Assembly (NCBI RefSeq): GCF_001039355.2
Contig: NW_019775924.1
Coordinates: 111,796-175,795 of the forward strand
Reading direction: 5' to 3'
Length of the DNA: 64,000 nt
DNA from: Lingula anatina
Lineage: Eukaryota > Brachiopoda > Lingulata > Lingulida > Lingulidae
The notes under the pieces are model-generated. The model saw only the letters and a list, made by a program, of their open reading frames with translations, was not told where the DNA came from and ran no database searches. Positions 1 through 12,096 of the stretch are shown one piece after another. Both the position numbers and the translations under genes were made by a program. How positions within the stretch are numbered: the first letter of the stretch is position 1; every line of letters starts with the position of its first letter.

Positions 1-2
1 AT

Positions 3-312
3 GTGACGACCCGATATGTCCGACAGGCCAGATATGTCCTACGACCAGAGAACAGGCCAGATATGTCCGACAAAAAAGAGCCAGATGTGTCTGACAGGCC
101 AGATATGTCCGACAAAAAAGAGCCAGATGTGTCCGACAGGCCAGATATGTCCTATGACCAGAGAACAGGCCAGATATGTCCGACAAAAAGGAGCCAGATG
201 TGTCCGACAGGCCAGATATGTCCTATGACCAGAGAACAGGCCAGATATGTCCGACAAAAAAGAACCAGTTGTGTCCGACATATCTGGCCTGTCGGACATA
301 TCGGGTCGTCAC
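3..312. mobile_element. TIR element with internal tandem array
   Basis: Positions 3-34 and 281-312 are an exact 32-bp inverted repeat (gtgacgacccgatatgtccg... at the left). Between them lie alternating 29-bp and 42-bp units, each beginning ggccagatatgtcc, in the order A B B A B A B from 26 to 280. The unit start is the same sequence as part of the terminal repeat, so the array looks derived from the element's own end. No transposase is encoded. Several frames stay open through the array only because the repeats lack stops. The element touches the window edge, so its left limit is uncertain. A CA microsatellite follows directly. Confidence 0.75.
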
Positions 313-333
313 ACACACACACACACACACACA
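309..333. repeat. (CA)n microsatellite
   Basis: A run of CA dinucleotides abuts the right end of the TIR element. Confidence 0.95.
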
Positions 334-1489
334 CCATTTCCACATTCACCATCTATGGTAATTTGTACCCAGGCTGTTTAACTGAAAACACCCACAATGA
401 ATAATACAGGCTTAAAAGGACTTTGGTTACTCACAATACATAAATGTGTTGTTTTTTTTTTTATTTTTTGTCAAACTTTTATTAAATCCATGACGATTAG
501 AGTCTGACTGCATATAGAATAAAAAGTACATGACTCCACACGAATAAAAATTATAGATAAAATTTTTGAGTACACAAACCTAATGCTGTAAAATGATGCA
601 TTAACACGAGTCGGGGCATAAGCAGAAAGCGCACCTTTTGCCTTGCCCTCGATCAAGATTAGCTGGTAACGTGTCTTAGAAAAAAGAGACAATAGAGATA
701 ACAAAATATCGTTTTACTCTTTCCTCCTGGTATTATGTGGTTTTGATAGTTTGAAAGAGTCTTTTGTAGATATGCAATAAATTTCGAGTAAGGTAGGGGC
801 TCGGGGGCCTATCTGAGAGTAAGCCTTTGATAGCAACTTCCAGAAATGGCGTTCAACGCGAGCTCTGAAAGGATCTAAGACGTAAAATGTTCATGTATTA
901 AGACGTACATGTAGTATGTCGGCGTTAATGTTTTTTGGACAGTCGCGAAGGAAGCTAATTTCAGTGGGAGGGACGCTTTAGGAAGTAAGTGATGAAGGGT
1001 GGAGTTAGCAAAGGGTATATACTTTAACTTGGACATCGATTGACGGGGATCTCTGCCCGGTATGTGATATTTTGGTGGCTATTTATTATTTTTCACTTAA
1101 AGACGTGAACAGGAGCCCCTGTAGACATCCTGCTCTAAATTTGCATCGAAAACAGAGGTAGAAAAAATAAATCTGAAAATGCCATATTTAAACTACTGAT
1201 AAATGATAAATCCGACCAAAAATAAATGTAAAAACATCGTGTCTGAAGTATTTACAAATGATAAACCCGAGCATTGAAGCCCTGACCGTTGTTAGCATTT
1301 CGCTGCAAACAGATCTGACCTCTGAATCGTATCCATTAACTCATTTTCAACCCACTGTCAATCTCCTGCCCACGGTAGTTTATGATGTCCATATTTGGAA
1401 GTCGTGGGTGCGGCGTCAAGAAAATGAATGATTTCAGTCGTTTCACTGAACGGCCTCACTCACCTTTTTATCAGTGCTGGAGAAAGGAG
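334..1489. other. Upstream region of the OIT3-like gene
   Basis: No coding exon is recognisable. It holds a T-rich run near 450-470, a tatata-like sequence near 1014-1020 and the 5' flank of the first coding exon at 1490. The promoter and transcription start of the OIT3-like gene must lie here, but I cannot place them. Confidence 0.5.
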
Positions 1490-2533
1490 ATGATTTGGTC
1501 GATCTTTTGTTGTACTTTCTGCCTATTGTTACATGGTTCCCTATCGGAGGTAATGTATACAAATGTTTGATAAATACACACGTGCATTTAATATATTAAT
1601 GAGAGAGGAATCTTAGAAGCTACATGTACTCCGTGTATTCTTCATTGTAACAGTGTGGAGATAAAGTATAATACAATTTAGTTATCAATAAAGTGTAGTG
1701 TCACCTTATATAGAGGTCTCCTTCTATGCTTTAAGATCTACATATGGGTCTAATGAAGTTGAACGATGAATTTTATTTAATGATATTTAAGGTACATTAA
1801 TTTATGATAAATTTATATGTCCCCATGTATAATTCACACTGTTAACGTATTTTTGTCGAGTTAAATTTGTGTTTTACTTAATCTCATTCTTGATAATCTT
1901 TTTTTTTTCGACTTACTTATTGGTAACATTCATGTTGTACGAAATCAATGATGACATTGATAAATCTTATTTAGCTATTTGTCCAAAATATTTTATACCG
2001 CCAGGCTTCGTCTGCTTTCCCCTTTTTTGCGTCTTGAATATACTGTATAAACATTAGACAGGGGAGTAATAAATGTTTGCTTTATTCCATATTCAGAGTT
2101 CGACTGCAAACGATGGAGCAAAGTCACGACACGCTGGTAATTGACCATTTAGTTTTACTGACTTTCTTTTAAATTCTTAAGGCACACCTGAGTTTGAGTG
2201 AAAAAGGGGGTTGATGATGGTTTATAACAGAGTAATATATAAACGTTAAGCTCCTTTTCAAATGCCGAGATGTAAAGTGTTTTAAAGATTGCGTCTTTGG
2301 CTAAAAAGATTTCTCTTACTATTTTATTCACTGTTTATAAATATTCAAATTAAACACGCACGAAAAAGATTGGAATGCAAAAAATACACTGAGATGTTTA
2401 TCTATCATTGACGACTCATGATCTATTTTTCTTAGCAGTGCTATCACACCTTTCAGATAAATGTTGCCTTTCCAACAAAATGTTTTTATACATGTATTAT
2501 CTATTTTAAGGCTTTGTTGAATATCATTGATAT

Positions 2534-2573
<40 letters not shown>

Positions 2574-5352
2574 GTAGATCCCTGTATAAAGCACGGCATC
2601 CTTGCCCAAGGTTGGAGAAATGTTAACAATGCGAGAGATGTGGATAAAAGAGGGAACACACACTGTGATAAAGGCAATGATTTCCCCGGTTGGTACAGAT
2701 TCAGAGGCGGTGCTGGAAACAAAATGCTAGATAAGGTAAGCTCTAATTTTTAAAACCTAACATTTGACGTCTGTAATTATAAAAAAAAAGATATTTCCCT
2801 GGCGTATTTTTCAAATTGATTCCATCTGTATTGATATATAAGTAAAGGGGTTTAGGCACTGGTGTAGTATATCTACAGTTTCTCTGTGTTCATTTTCATT
2901 GACATCCACTTTTGATCTATTCATACATTTTTTTCAAAATTTGCTTTCATATGCCTATGTATGTACTTGTTTCCTATTTGTGATACATTAAATATATAGA
3001 ATGTAGAAAAAAGGCATTGTTGGCATTGATTTAACAACGAACGCTCAAAATATGTCCTTGGCGTTGGAAAGAAATATTGGATTTAATATTTAGAATTTAG
3101 GGACAACACAGTGGTGATGAATTCGTGAATTGGATAAGGGGCCCTACATTGTATTATAATGGAGATTGTAAAAACAAAAAATGGTGTTTTCTGGAAATGT
3201 CAGATTCTTCAATGAACGATTTATAAGCATACTACTATATTAAAACGTCCAGCAGATTCCATACCATCTACAATGTAAAGAGAAATTAGTGGAACCATCT
3301 ATACACATAAGGTTAGGGTAAAGTAAATATTTTACCAAAGAGATTAGAGTTCACTCAAGTTAATTAATTAGTTGATAAATGAAGTCTTTTTGCCTGCAAG
3401 CAAAAAGCTGTTTGCAAAAAGCTATGAAAAGATTTTGATGCAACTTTCAGAACAGGTCCAAAATGGGCTAGATTTTGGTATATAGCTTGTTTGTGTTATC
3501 AAACTATCGACAGTCTATTAATGTGACATTCAACATTTTTAAACAGCACAAATAGTGCACTACTGTGAAAGATTTAAATAAAACTGCCTGCCTTATCGGG
3601 AGACAGTGTTCCGTCATACATACCTAGGGAAGTTATGTGACCGTGGCGATATGATGATCACTGAAGCTTGTCCATTTAGCCAAGCTTCAGTGAAGATCGA
3701 GGGCAACCTCGTGCCGCTACCCAAAAATATCTCGCTTCACTCGACATTTCTGCGTAGCGTCTCTCGGAAAACTCGGATTTAACCCCGATGTAGTCTAGAA
3801 TTTCACGACTACATCTTGGTTAAATCAGTCGAGGTCTCTTAAATACTGAAAGCCAAAGACAGAGTGATCATGTGACCATCTTGGCATCAAGAGAATAGTG
3901 ACGTTGCTTGTGTTATACACCTACTATTAAACAAACTTAAAATCTCTCACACTCTTAAAAAATTAGCATTAACTTTTTACGTTTAGCAATTATTATTTAT
4001 AATATTATTACACTAAGTCATATCATATGGGTATGGTTTGAAAACGGAAATTCGTTTACATTTAAGCCACACGTGCATACATGTACAAATTATTTATAAA
4101 TCTATAACTTTTTAACGAGGGTTGTGCTATTTACCTTTTGTTTTTAAGCTGTTCATTCTTCCTCTTTATCAGATATATCGGTAAAAATCAAATATATTCC
4201 CCTTTGATCTTGTAATTACATGTAGCACATGAATACTCTGAAAACCAGCACATGTAGGCCTATATTCCGAAACCGCCTCGTAGTAAGAAATGTCACCAAA
4301 ACGTAGAATTATTACTCCTGTGGACTTGAAATAAATATCCGTTTGGTTTTGACTATATTCCGTAACCGCCTCGTCGTCAGAAATAACAATAAAAACTAGA
4401 ATTATTACTCCCGTGAACTTGTAATAAACATCCGTCTGATTTTGACCATATACCGAAACTGCCTCGTTGTCAGAAATATCACCAAAAAGTAAATCTCTTT
4501 CTCCTTTGCACTTGTGAAAAATTATATTCCGGTCCGACGCTCCTTGTCTATCAGAAATGTCACTAAAAGGTAGAGGTTTTGCCTTGGGACCTTTTTTCCT
4601 CAGCAGTCCCAGCTAGGTGTGGCTCAGCTGAGACGCGCATGGTCAGTGTCGACGGTTGATTAAATACTTTTCAAGCCAGTTGAACGTCCACGACAAGTAT
4701 TTAGCAAAAATTGACCAAATTGGTCAGACATTACGTAAGAATTTGGCGGGAGGTGACCAGCGCACGTGGACAAGTTTATTCCGTATAACATTTCTAGAGC
4801 GTGATGTAGGGTCACTTTATTTGATTTGAGGGGTGTTTTAGGATGAAATGACTATGTTTGTTCGTGGTATGTATGTCAAATAATACACTGTCACCCTCTT
4901 GCGATATATGCCATGAACACCTCTCGCTGACGCTCGAAGGTGTTATGGCATATATCGCTCGGGTGACAGTGTATTATCTCACACTTAATCATCCGTCTAA
5001 ATTTGCAGTGTCCGACATCGCGAAAAAGATGTGGGACTCACGCCCCGATGTGGCTGACTGAAAGTCATCCGACGGTCCAAGCGGGAGTGACCAGCATCAA
5101 AGCCTGTGCATATTGGATTAGCAATTGTACTTGGTCAGACACTGTCAAGGTTAAGTTGTGTCTGGCAGGTTTCTACGTCTACTATTTGCCAAAGGTTCCA
5201 GAATGTTCTCTGGCGTACTGCGGTGGTAGGTATTTTTGTCCCGTTTTATTTATTATTATAATTTTTAGATTATATTTATTAGACAAGCTTTAACGTGGTA
5301 TAACCCGTTCGAGTTTTGATCTGTCAATAATAATGATGATAACATTATAGTT

Positions 5353-5403
<51 letters not shown>

Positions 5404-5479
5404 TTGCTAGGCTAGTTAAGCCTACGTTTCAATCCGGTTTGCTTGTTAGCTTGTAAATATCCGTGTATGCATGTCTAAG

Positions 5480-5517
<38 letters not shown>

Positions 5518-6369
5518 GAGCGCACGAATACTTGGTTGCATGCCTGCATGTAAAAGAAAGTGTGAAAGTGTGCGGGGTTGGAAAGATAGTGCGTTACTCT
5601 GACTTTCAAATGGTGTTTATTAAAATATTTCTTCTAGAATCACATGATTTGTGTCTTGACAACAACGGAGGTTGCGAGCGCAAGTGTAGCATGGTCAACG
5701 ATACCGCAGTGTGCTCTTGTCCAAAGGGTTTCCGCCTTGCTAGTAATAAGAAGACTTGCGGTGAGTTGGAACTTAACTTTGATGTCGCTTACGTAGCAAT
5801 ACAAGATCGCCGTTTATGATGTTGGCCACTCAATCGATAGTATTAGTGGTTAAGCCATGTGCTCTCCCTCTCTCTCTCTCTCTCCCTCTCTCTCTGGAAA
5901 CTCTGTTATCAACATGTTGAAAAGGGGATTTCGATTTACCAGAAAAACAGAAGTAGATGTTTGTTACGAAGTTGCAGTGTCCCTTCTAAACGGCAGTTCT
6001 TCCATAGTTCTACTCGAGTTCAGTTTGCCAAATATTAACATGTTAACATGCAGTGCAATTGTATACTTTTTACAAATAAGTAGGGCCTAACACTTTGTTC
6101 TTGCTTAGTTATTGAAATCAAAGCTTTTTCTTCTTCCAATGGACAAAAAAAAAACAATCAGACTGTCTATGCTTCCTATGCATGCAGATAATGGAGCATA
6201 AATACTTTTTGTTCAGCATCAGTATTTCTTTTCATTATTTTACTCATAACACGACTCAGGGCATGGGCGGCCGTGTAGAGATGGTTTTCTGTTGGGAAGT
6301 GACAAAAGAACCTGTGGTAAGGATTCCGCAAAGACACTTTTAACGAAAGTTTTTAGTGTAAAATTAACG

Positions 6370-6412
<43 letters not shown>

Positions 6413-8069
6413 TGGGATATCAATTCAAGTATACTTCTTAAAAACAGTGACAACTTTCTGTCATAAAACAAAGGGCTGAGTCGAAAAATGCCCAGGCGCA
6501 TATTTAGGCGGCAGTGGATTTGAACTAATCCGAGCACATGTTCGCCTAATATAAGCAAAGTCACTGTTTGTATTCCTAGTAAAAAAACCGGTGCAAAACA
6601 AACAACGGCGGATGCAGCCATATTTGTGTCCACAAGAAATATAATGACCGACACCACTGCCAATGTCCATTGGGAAGTTTGCTGCTTGAGCAGGACGGCA
6701 AAACCTGCCAATGTAAGTAACACACGGTTACCTGTGAGCTTTAATAGCCACTAGGTGGCAGCTCTGTGAAGTTAGCCTCGCTGTCGATACACAACCTTAA
6801 GGAAAGTAATGCCTATATAGTTTAATATCTACGTGTTGGGTTCATCTAAGACTCATGAAACGAACTGTCTCCTAAATGTATGTTTGTTTAAGAAATAAAC
6901 TAATGCATTTGATAAACTTGAACATGAACGAAAACTTCAAGAACCGAAAGCATGGAACATTCTTTCAGCAAAACCTGTCACCGTCGCATGTACCAATGAG
7001 CACATGCAAATTGACATTCTGCGACCGACATTCCACGGTTTGATTCCGAGGCAACCCCAGTTAGCAGATCCCTCTTGTCAGGCCACGGGTAACAGTACCT
7101 TCATCACGTTCAAATCAAGACTTACCGGCTGTGGCGCCAAAGTGAAGTTCGGTAACTCCTCCATCCGGTATTCGAACGTCGTTAAAACCAGACCCAACTA
7201 CCTGTCTCTCATGAAGGGGGTAGTGACTTGGGCGAGCACTGTCGAGATCCACGTGGTTTGCAAGTATGTGAAACACCGTTGGGTTGGCCACAGCTTCACC
7301 CCTGTTGTTGACAAGATTCGTTTCAGGGAAGAAAGGCTTGGGAATTTTTCCTTTAAAATGCAGCAATTTAAGACCGAGAACTTCGTCAATCCGTACTCCA
7401 AGAAAGATTTTCCGGTGGCGGTGAAGGTTCGAGACAAAATGTATTTCCTGCTCAGTGTCGACTCGAAAGACGAGGATGTCAAACTGTTTGCCAAGACATG
7501 CAAAGCTACAACTACCCCAAGTCCAAAAGACCCGATTCAGTTTTTGTTCATCAGCAATGGGTAAGTTATTATACATTGAGCTGCCATAGCTTGTACATGT
7601 ACGTACAATACATTCACGTGTAAGAAATAAATTGAAACCGTTCGGTTATTTTGCGTTACATGCGTCAGTAGGAATCACTCACGATATAGGATCTCTGTGA
7701 TATTACCTAGCTATTTCCGCGTACGTGTATAATTTCACTGTAGTCAGACTGTCTTCTCTTTATACAAGAACAGAACAGAAGAGTACCGGTATACTTTTCT
7801 TAATTTACAGATGTCCCGTCAGCCACTCTGTCAAGTTTCTCCCGTGCCAGAACCCCAAAGAGATCCGACTCAGCCTGAAAGCCTTCCAGTTCCTGAAGAT
7901 TTTACCTCAGATCTACCTGCACTGCAAACTGACCGCCTGCCATTCGCAAGATACCACGTCACGCTGCACCAACGGGTGCTTACGTTCCGACGAGAGGCGG
8001 AAGAAAAGAGAGGAAGCAGACGATGGTTATCAACTGACTGCTGGACCATTCCAGTATGTCCTCCAGTAA
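1490..8069 (+). CDS. OIT3/uromodulin-like ZP-domain protein, 8 exons
   Basis: Coding exons are 1490-1549, 2097-2136, 2575-2735, 5009-5225, 5638-5760, 6580-6712, 6969-7560 and 7811-8069, all with AG/GT borders and matching phases except exon 6. The first 20 codons form a signal peptide (MIWSIFCCTFCLLL...). Exons 3-4 encode a D8C domain (DPC..., GWYRF, CGTHAPMWL, ACAYW, FYVYYLP, ECSLAYC). Exons 5 and 6 are EGF-like domains (CLDNNGGC, CKTNNGGCSHIC). Exons 7-8 are a ZP module ending in an RRKKR furin-type site and a short tail with a GPF motif, then a stop without a membrane or GPI segment. This architecture and ending match the OIT3 (liver ZP protein) family better than GP2 or uromodulin, which are membrane anchored. 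ZP proteins are secreted and polymerise after cleavage. About 527 residues. The tandem cysteines usual in the late D8C region are NCT here. Exon 6 is 133 nt and needs one base fewer to stay in frame. Confidence 0.85.
2537..2573. repeat. (ATTT)n microsatellite forming a splice acceptor tract
   Basis: An ATTT repeat runs right up to the TTAG acceptor of exon 3 of the OIT3-like gene (exon starts 2575) and supplies its whole pyrimidine-rich tract. Confidence 0.9.
3640..3895. repeat. Degenerate fold-back sequence in intron 3
   Basis: A clear core hairpin pairs 3776-3795 with 3807-3826 (gatttaacc..gatgtagtc and its complement). A smaller palindrome around gaagcttg/caagcttc lies near 3662-3691. Outer matches (gtgatcatgtgacc against ggtcac...gatcac) suggest an old fold-back element, but they are imperfect. 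It is intronic. Confidence 0.4.
4258..4580. repeat. Tandem repeat, about 91-bp unit, 3.5 copies
   Basis: Successive units share tattccg-aaccgcctcgt, agaaat(g/a)tcacc, gaattattactcc and cttg-aataaa(c/t)atccg. The copies diverge progressively, and the last is partial (ggtccgacgctccttgt...). Intronic, in intron 3 of the OIT3-like gene. Confidence 0.7.
4881..4976. mobile_element. 96-bp hairpin element next to an exon
   Basis: taatacactgtcaccc at 4881-4896 is exactly complementary to gggtgacagtgtatta at 4961-4976. Pairing continues inward (gcgatatatgccat against atggcatatatcgc) with a small central loop. It is a near-complete palindrome and ends only about 30 bp before the acceptor of the second D8C exon (5009). 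Confidence 0.75.
5355..5399. repeat. (TC)n microsatellite
   Basis: Uninterrupted TC run in intron 4 of the OIT3-like gene; a CA run follows at 5482-5514. Confidence 0.95.
6374..6408. repeat. (CT)n microsatellite
   Basis: CT run in intron 5 of the OIT3-like gene; a related interrupted CT tract lies at 5866-5895. Confidence 0.95.
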
Positions 8070-9226
8070 ATGACAACACGTGAGTAGATTTTATCATTTT
8101 TTAAGTTAGGTATGTCTTAGCTTAGCCAGTATGCACGTGTGTGTGTAAGAGCAAGTGAGAGGTGATATGCGCGCGCGCGCACGCGTGTGTGTGTGTGTGT
8201 GTGTGTGTGGGTGTGGGTGGGGGGTGTTGGCCTGGTACTTTGAAAACTTTTGTTATTTGTGGATAGCTTATTTTACATGGCATTGGCATGATTTTTCCAT
8301 GATGAAGCGGATAAATGTGTTACAAATTGATGAAACAAGTAATATTATAACTCTTTAATAATGTCAGCTTATTATATATATACAATCACTTTCCTACCAG
8401 GAAATAATTACCGTTTCGTACTTGTTCATGTGAGAATTCATCACGAAAAAAATTCAAACCTGGAATTATTGGTTAAATAATTTCGTTGACACATTGAGAA
8501 CTTTTCTACTTGATGTTTTCATCATTTCTCTTTTATTCATATTTTTTTGTAGGTTTTCTTGTTCAGGATATTTGAAAACATGAAATAGCGGATGGAAGTT
8601 TTCCTTGTTTGGAAATTTATCATTCCGATTTGAAATATACTGTATGTATTCAGCGCGATGTATTTGAAAATATCAGAATTATGTGATGTTTCATTTAGGA
8701 AAATTAAAACATATCTTCTGGCATGCATAACTGACTTCCTTTCTTCTTTTAATTTTTGAATACACTGTTAGTGAGCATATGACAAGAAATACCACAAATA
8801 GAAACGTATTCAAATTGTTTTTTTTTTTTTCGCTCTGAAAGAACGTCTCTAAATTACAAGTACCCGTTGTTCCCCATTATTCATCTCGAAGATGGCAGAT
8901 GTTCTTTGGAAAATCCATTTAGTAAAATATCAAAATACAAGGTCGATAAGGGACAATGAGACGTTTGTTAAGGTTAAGTTAACATAAAAGGAGAAGTAGA
9001 GATACAGATAGGCGTTTTTCATAATGAAGAGAGGGCTTATTCACGATAAATTCCATGCTTAAGGAATACAAATACAACAAGGATTTATTTGAACACTTGT
9101 AAATGAATTAATGTGCGTTTATATTATTTTTCATCATTTTGCATATACTTTTGGTTTGGTTAAGAAAGGATAGGAACATCCATATAAAATGTGATTATAC
9201 ATTTGTCTTTTTTTTTTTTTTTTGTT

Positions 9227-9315
9227 ATTTGTAAGAAAAGCTTTGCCATGCAAAGTATTACTGTCCACATATTTGTAAGAAAAAGCTTTGCCATGCAAAG
9301 TATTACTGTCCACAT
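9227..9315. repeat. 44/45-bp direct tandem duplication
   Basis: Two adjacent copies of a unit that begins atttgtaagaaaa and ends ctgtccacat, identical except for one A in a homopolymer. It follows a T run at 9207-9223. Confidence 0.9.
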
Positions 9316-10273
9316 ATGGATAGAATGTTTTTAGTGATACACTGTTCGAATATAATATAAAGTAACATTAACAGAAGCCAGCAATCGAAGGTATGGCGAG
9401 GTCTAGTCAAAGGAGCAATTGTTTTTCCATTGCGATTCTGTTTCTCCAGTGGTACTGCTGTTAAGTGGACATCCTCGACTAGTTTTCACCACATGTCGCA
9501 TAACCAGTTCCTCAGCGTTGAAAACATAGCCCAGTGGTCATAAAACGTTTTAATATTTCGATGATATCACAATTTGTTCCCAGTAACGCCAAAAGTCGGG
9601 AGTGATCAAAACTGGTTGAAATCGATAGTCATATCACACAAATTAGGGGTGCAAAATTGCAGTGCTCTAGCTATAATCTAACTTCCGTTTTCGTAATTAA
9701 GTTGTCCTTCTTTCTTCTGCATATTCTTCCCCGAAACAATACAGCATGTACCTGTGTCCTGTTCTCTGTCTGAAGTAAAGGAAGTTTAATAGGCGTATAG
9801 TCACATAATTAACACAGTTAACCCTTCATTTTCCTGAGGTTTAGATCATTAGTTGAAGAAAGAAGAGACCTCGTAGTCTTAATGACGTGCGGTAGCTCAG
9901 TGCATATGCTTGTAGCATTGATTGCAATTGATCTGCGGGGTGTTTGGTTTTCGTTTTCCCACCATGTAATAACCACACTTTATTCTCTGACTGCACATCT
10001 CAGAAAATAATAGAATGACGGCGCTTGAAGATGGGGGATTGGCCAACAAGGCGTTCACTTCCCGGTGCTATGGAACTAACATGGTTTCGTTTCACGCGTT
10101 CCTATTAAAGGCGGCCCTCTTTCCAAAAACGACAGGGTCGAGCATTCGACGATATGGAGTTGATTCCAGTGAGCACTCACAAAGACCACATGTACCTAAG
10201 TCTGACTTGATAGCCTTTTCTAAGCCCTCTCTCTCTCGGCCCTGTCTTACGTCGCAGCTACTGTTTATTTAAA

Positions 10274-10416
10274 ATACCCTCTACCAGGGCCACAGATTGA
10301 TTTGTTACTACATATTTACAGATATGTCCCTGGTTAAATAGATGGCTGATCTCTGTACTGTGTCGCCCCAGCAAAAATGTCCACGGTATAATAACTGCGG
10401 CCCTGGTAGAGGGTAT
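10274..10416. mobile_element. 143-bp nonautonomous TIR element
   Basis: ataccctctaccagggcc at 10274-10291 is exactly complementary to ggccctggtagagggtat at 10399-10416. The interior has no coding capacity. It looks like a MITE; its superfamily is not determined. Confidence 0.75.
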
Positions 10417-12096
10417 ATTCAAAGCATGTTGGCGTGTTTGTCCTCAACCAACGCATCCATTGATATCAAATGTAGATGGTAGAAAAATATCAGCAAGCAA
10501 AGCACACTGAGTGTGATCTCCAAGTAGAAAACCCATTTGCTCTTGAAAAAATTCATCACATAAGAAGTGCGTACGTTGATTGATGGTGGATAATTTTATA
10601 ATATCACATGTGTTGGCACGCGACCGAGCTACGGTGTGTTAAGATCAATAGTTCTTTACTACCATAAAGGCTGGCGATGCATGCTGAGTTTTAAAAAAAA
10701 ACTCGTCGAAATTGGCTTTGCTATCGTTGCATCTATCAACTCTCCGTAGACGTCGCTGTGTTCGCTTTGTACAAGATTTCACTAACACACAGCGTATTTT
10801 GACTGCTCTTTATCGCCTTTGGTTATTCGTATCTAGGACTCAATATTCTTATGAGTCCTGGCTTGCATATACATGGTGAATGCATCAGATTGATGGTGTT
10901 TAATTTCCCCAAAATTTTACTTTCCGTTAAACGGGTTGATTTTTACACATTGTCCACGAATGAATCCAACATTAAAACAACTCGGTTGTTCTTTCTCGCC
11001 AAAAGACACGTAAATAACATCAAACTGTCGATTATCTGCCTCGCCAGTGAACACTCCGCGAGCACTTTTTGCGTGGTCTAACTATATCTCGTCTACGTCC
11101 CTGTCGTGCTCTTCTTCGTATAATACAAGTCAATGGGAAAGACTTGTAATATATAAATTTGAGCTCTTGTTCATCCGGCGCTGTTGGTGGTACTAACGTA
11201 AGTCAGCAATATCCATTTGTCGGCGATATAGATAAACATGTATTATACTTTTTCTTTTCTCTGGATTGCGTCTTACCTTACCCTGATGCTTTTGTTGAAA
11301 ATGTCAGTGAAACCACGGTTTCCTGTGTTTGCTATGGATCAAGGTTGATTTCTCTCGGATTAAATGTCGAAAACAGCATAAAGCTATTATGGGGGAGCCA
11401 AATATTCGTGACTGTTATCTATTTGACTCCGAATAAGTATCAGCGTCAATTATTTGCGGATAATGGTGTAGCTTTGCACTGATTAAGCTCATCGCGCAGG
11501 CCTATGGCATGACACACAAGAGAAAGATTGTCATTAATTTGACGACAGGTCATGCACTCTCTTAATACGCAGTTCAAACGTACTTGAACACTGTCCTTTA
11601 TGTAATTATCCACCCTGTGGTATTAAAAATGTCAATATTCAAGAAATAATGAGTATCAAAGAAAAACAAAGAGAAAGGTGCTCTGCAATATATTTATTAT
11701 TTTCGTTACTTAGACCAAGTTGGTAAGCATATGGGTATTAAAATAATGTTGAGCCCACTTCTCAAACAGGTGTCTGCCACAACATTTCATTTCATACAGA
11801 CAAATTTACAAAATTGTTGTGAACCGTCTTAAATGACTTTAACTTTAATTTATAACTGTACTGAATTTCAGTGTATCAATTTCCATTGACGAATTAACTA
11901 ATCTATGGGCTCCGACATGACTCCAGATTCGCCTCAGTCTTTCACTGTACGTGCACAGAGAAGCATAACAGAACAACTTCACATCTTCAGTCTCAGATCA
12001 TAAGTCTCTTTATTATGGACAAGCTTCAAGTTATATACAGATTATCTACAGGGAATCTATGTGTACATGTGGCTGCTACTTATTTACATACGTGTA

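Larger units (their letters stand above)
8070..12096. other. Intergenic region, no gene recognised
   Basis: It contains a (CG)(GT)n tract at 8169-8210, an intronless AT-rich stretch, the duplication at 9227-9315 and the TIR element at 10274-10416. The short open frames here have no splice context, signal peptide or family motif that I can recognise. CpG density is high (about 24 in 960 bases by hand count for 9001-9960). Confidence 0.5.

Noticed and set aside
3..404. Overlapping open frames on both strands in the first 400 bases
   Set aside because: They are produced by the tandem array and the CA repeat; units without stops keep several frames open.
3096..3228. Possible extra exon in intron 3 of the OIT3-like gene
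   Set aside because: Exons 3 and 4 already join in phase within one D8C domain, so an extra exon would disrupt it; probably an old transposon fragment.
8066..8080. Splicing past the stop of the OIT3-like gene (GTAAAT at 8066, GTATGT at 8054, GTGAGT at 8080)
   Set aside because: The tail after the furin site resembles the natural OIT3 C terminus, so the TAA at 8067 is taken as the real end.
9886..9945. tRNA-like A-box (tagctcagtgc) suggesting a tRNA or tRNA-derived SINE
   Set aside because: No convincing B-box, no cloverleaf stem, no tail repeat.
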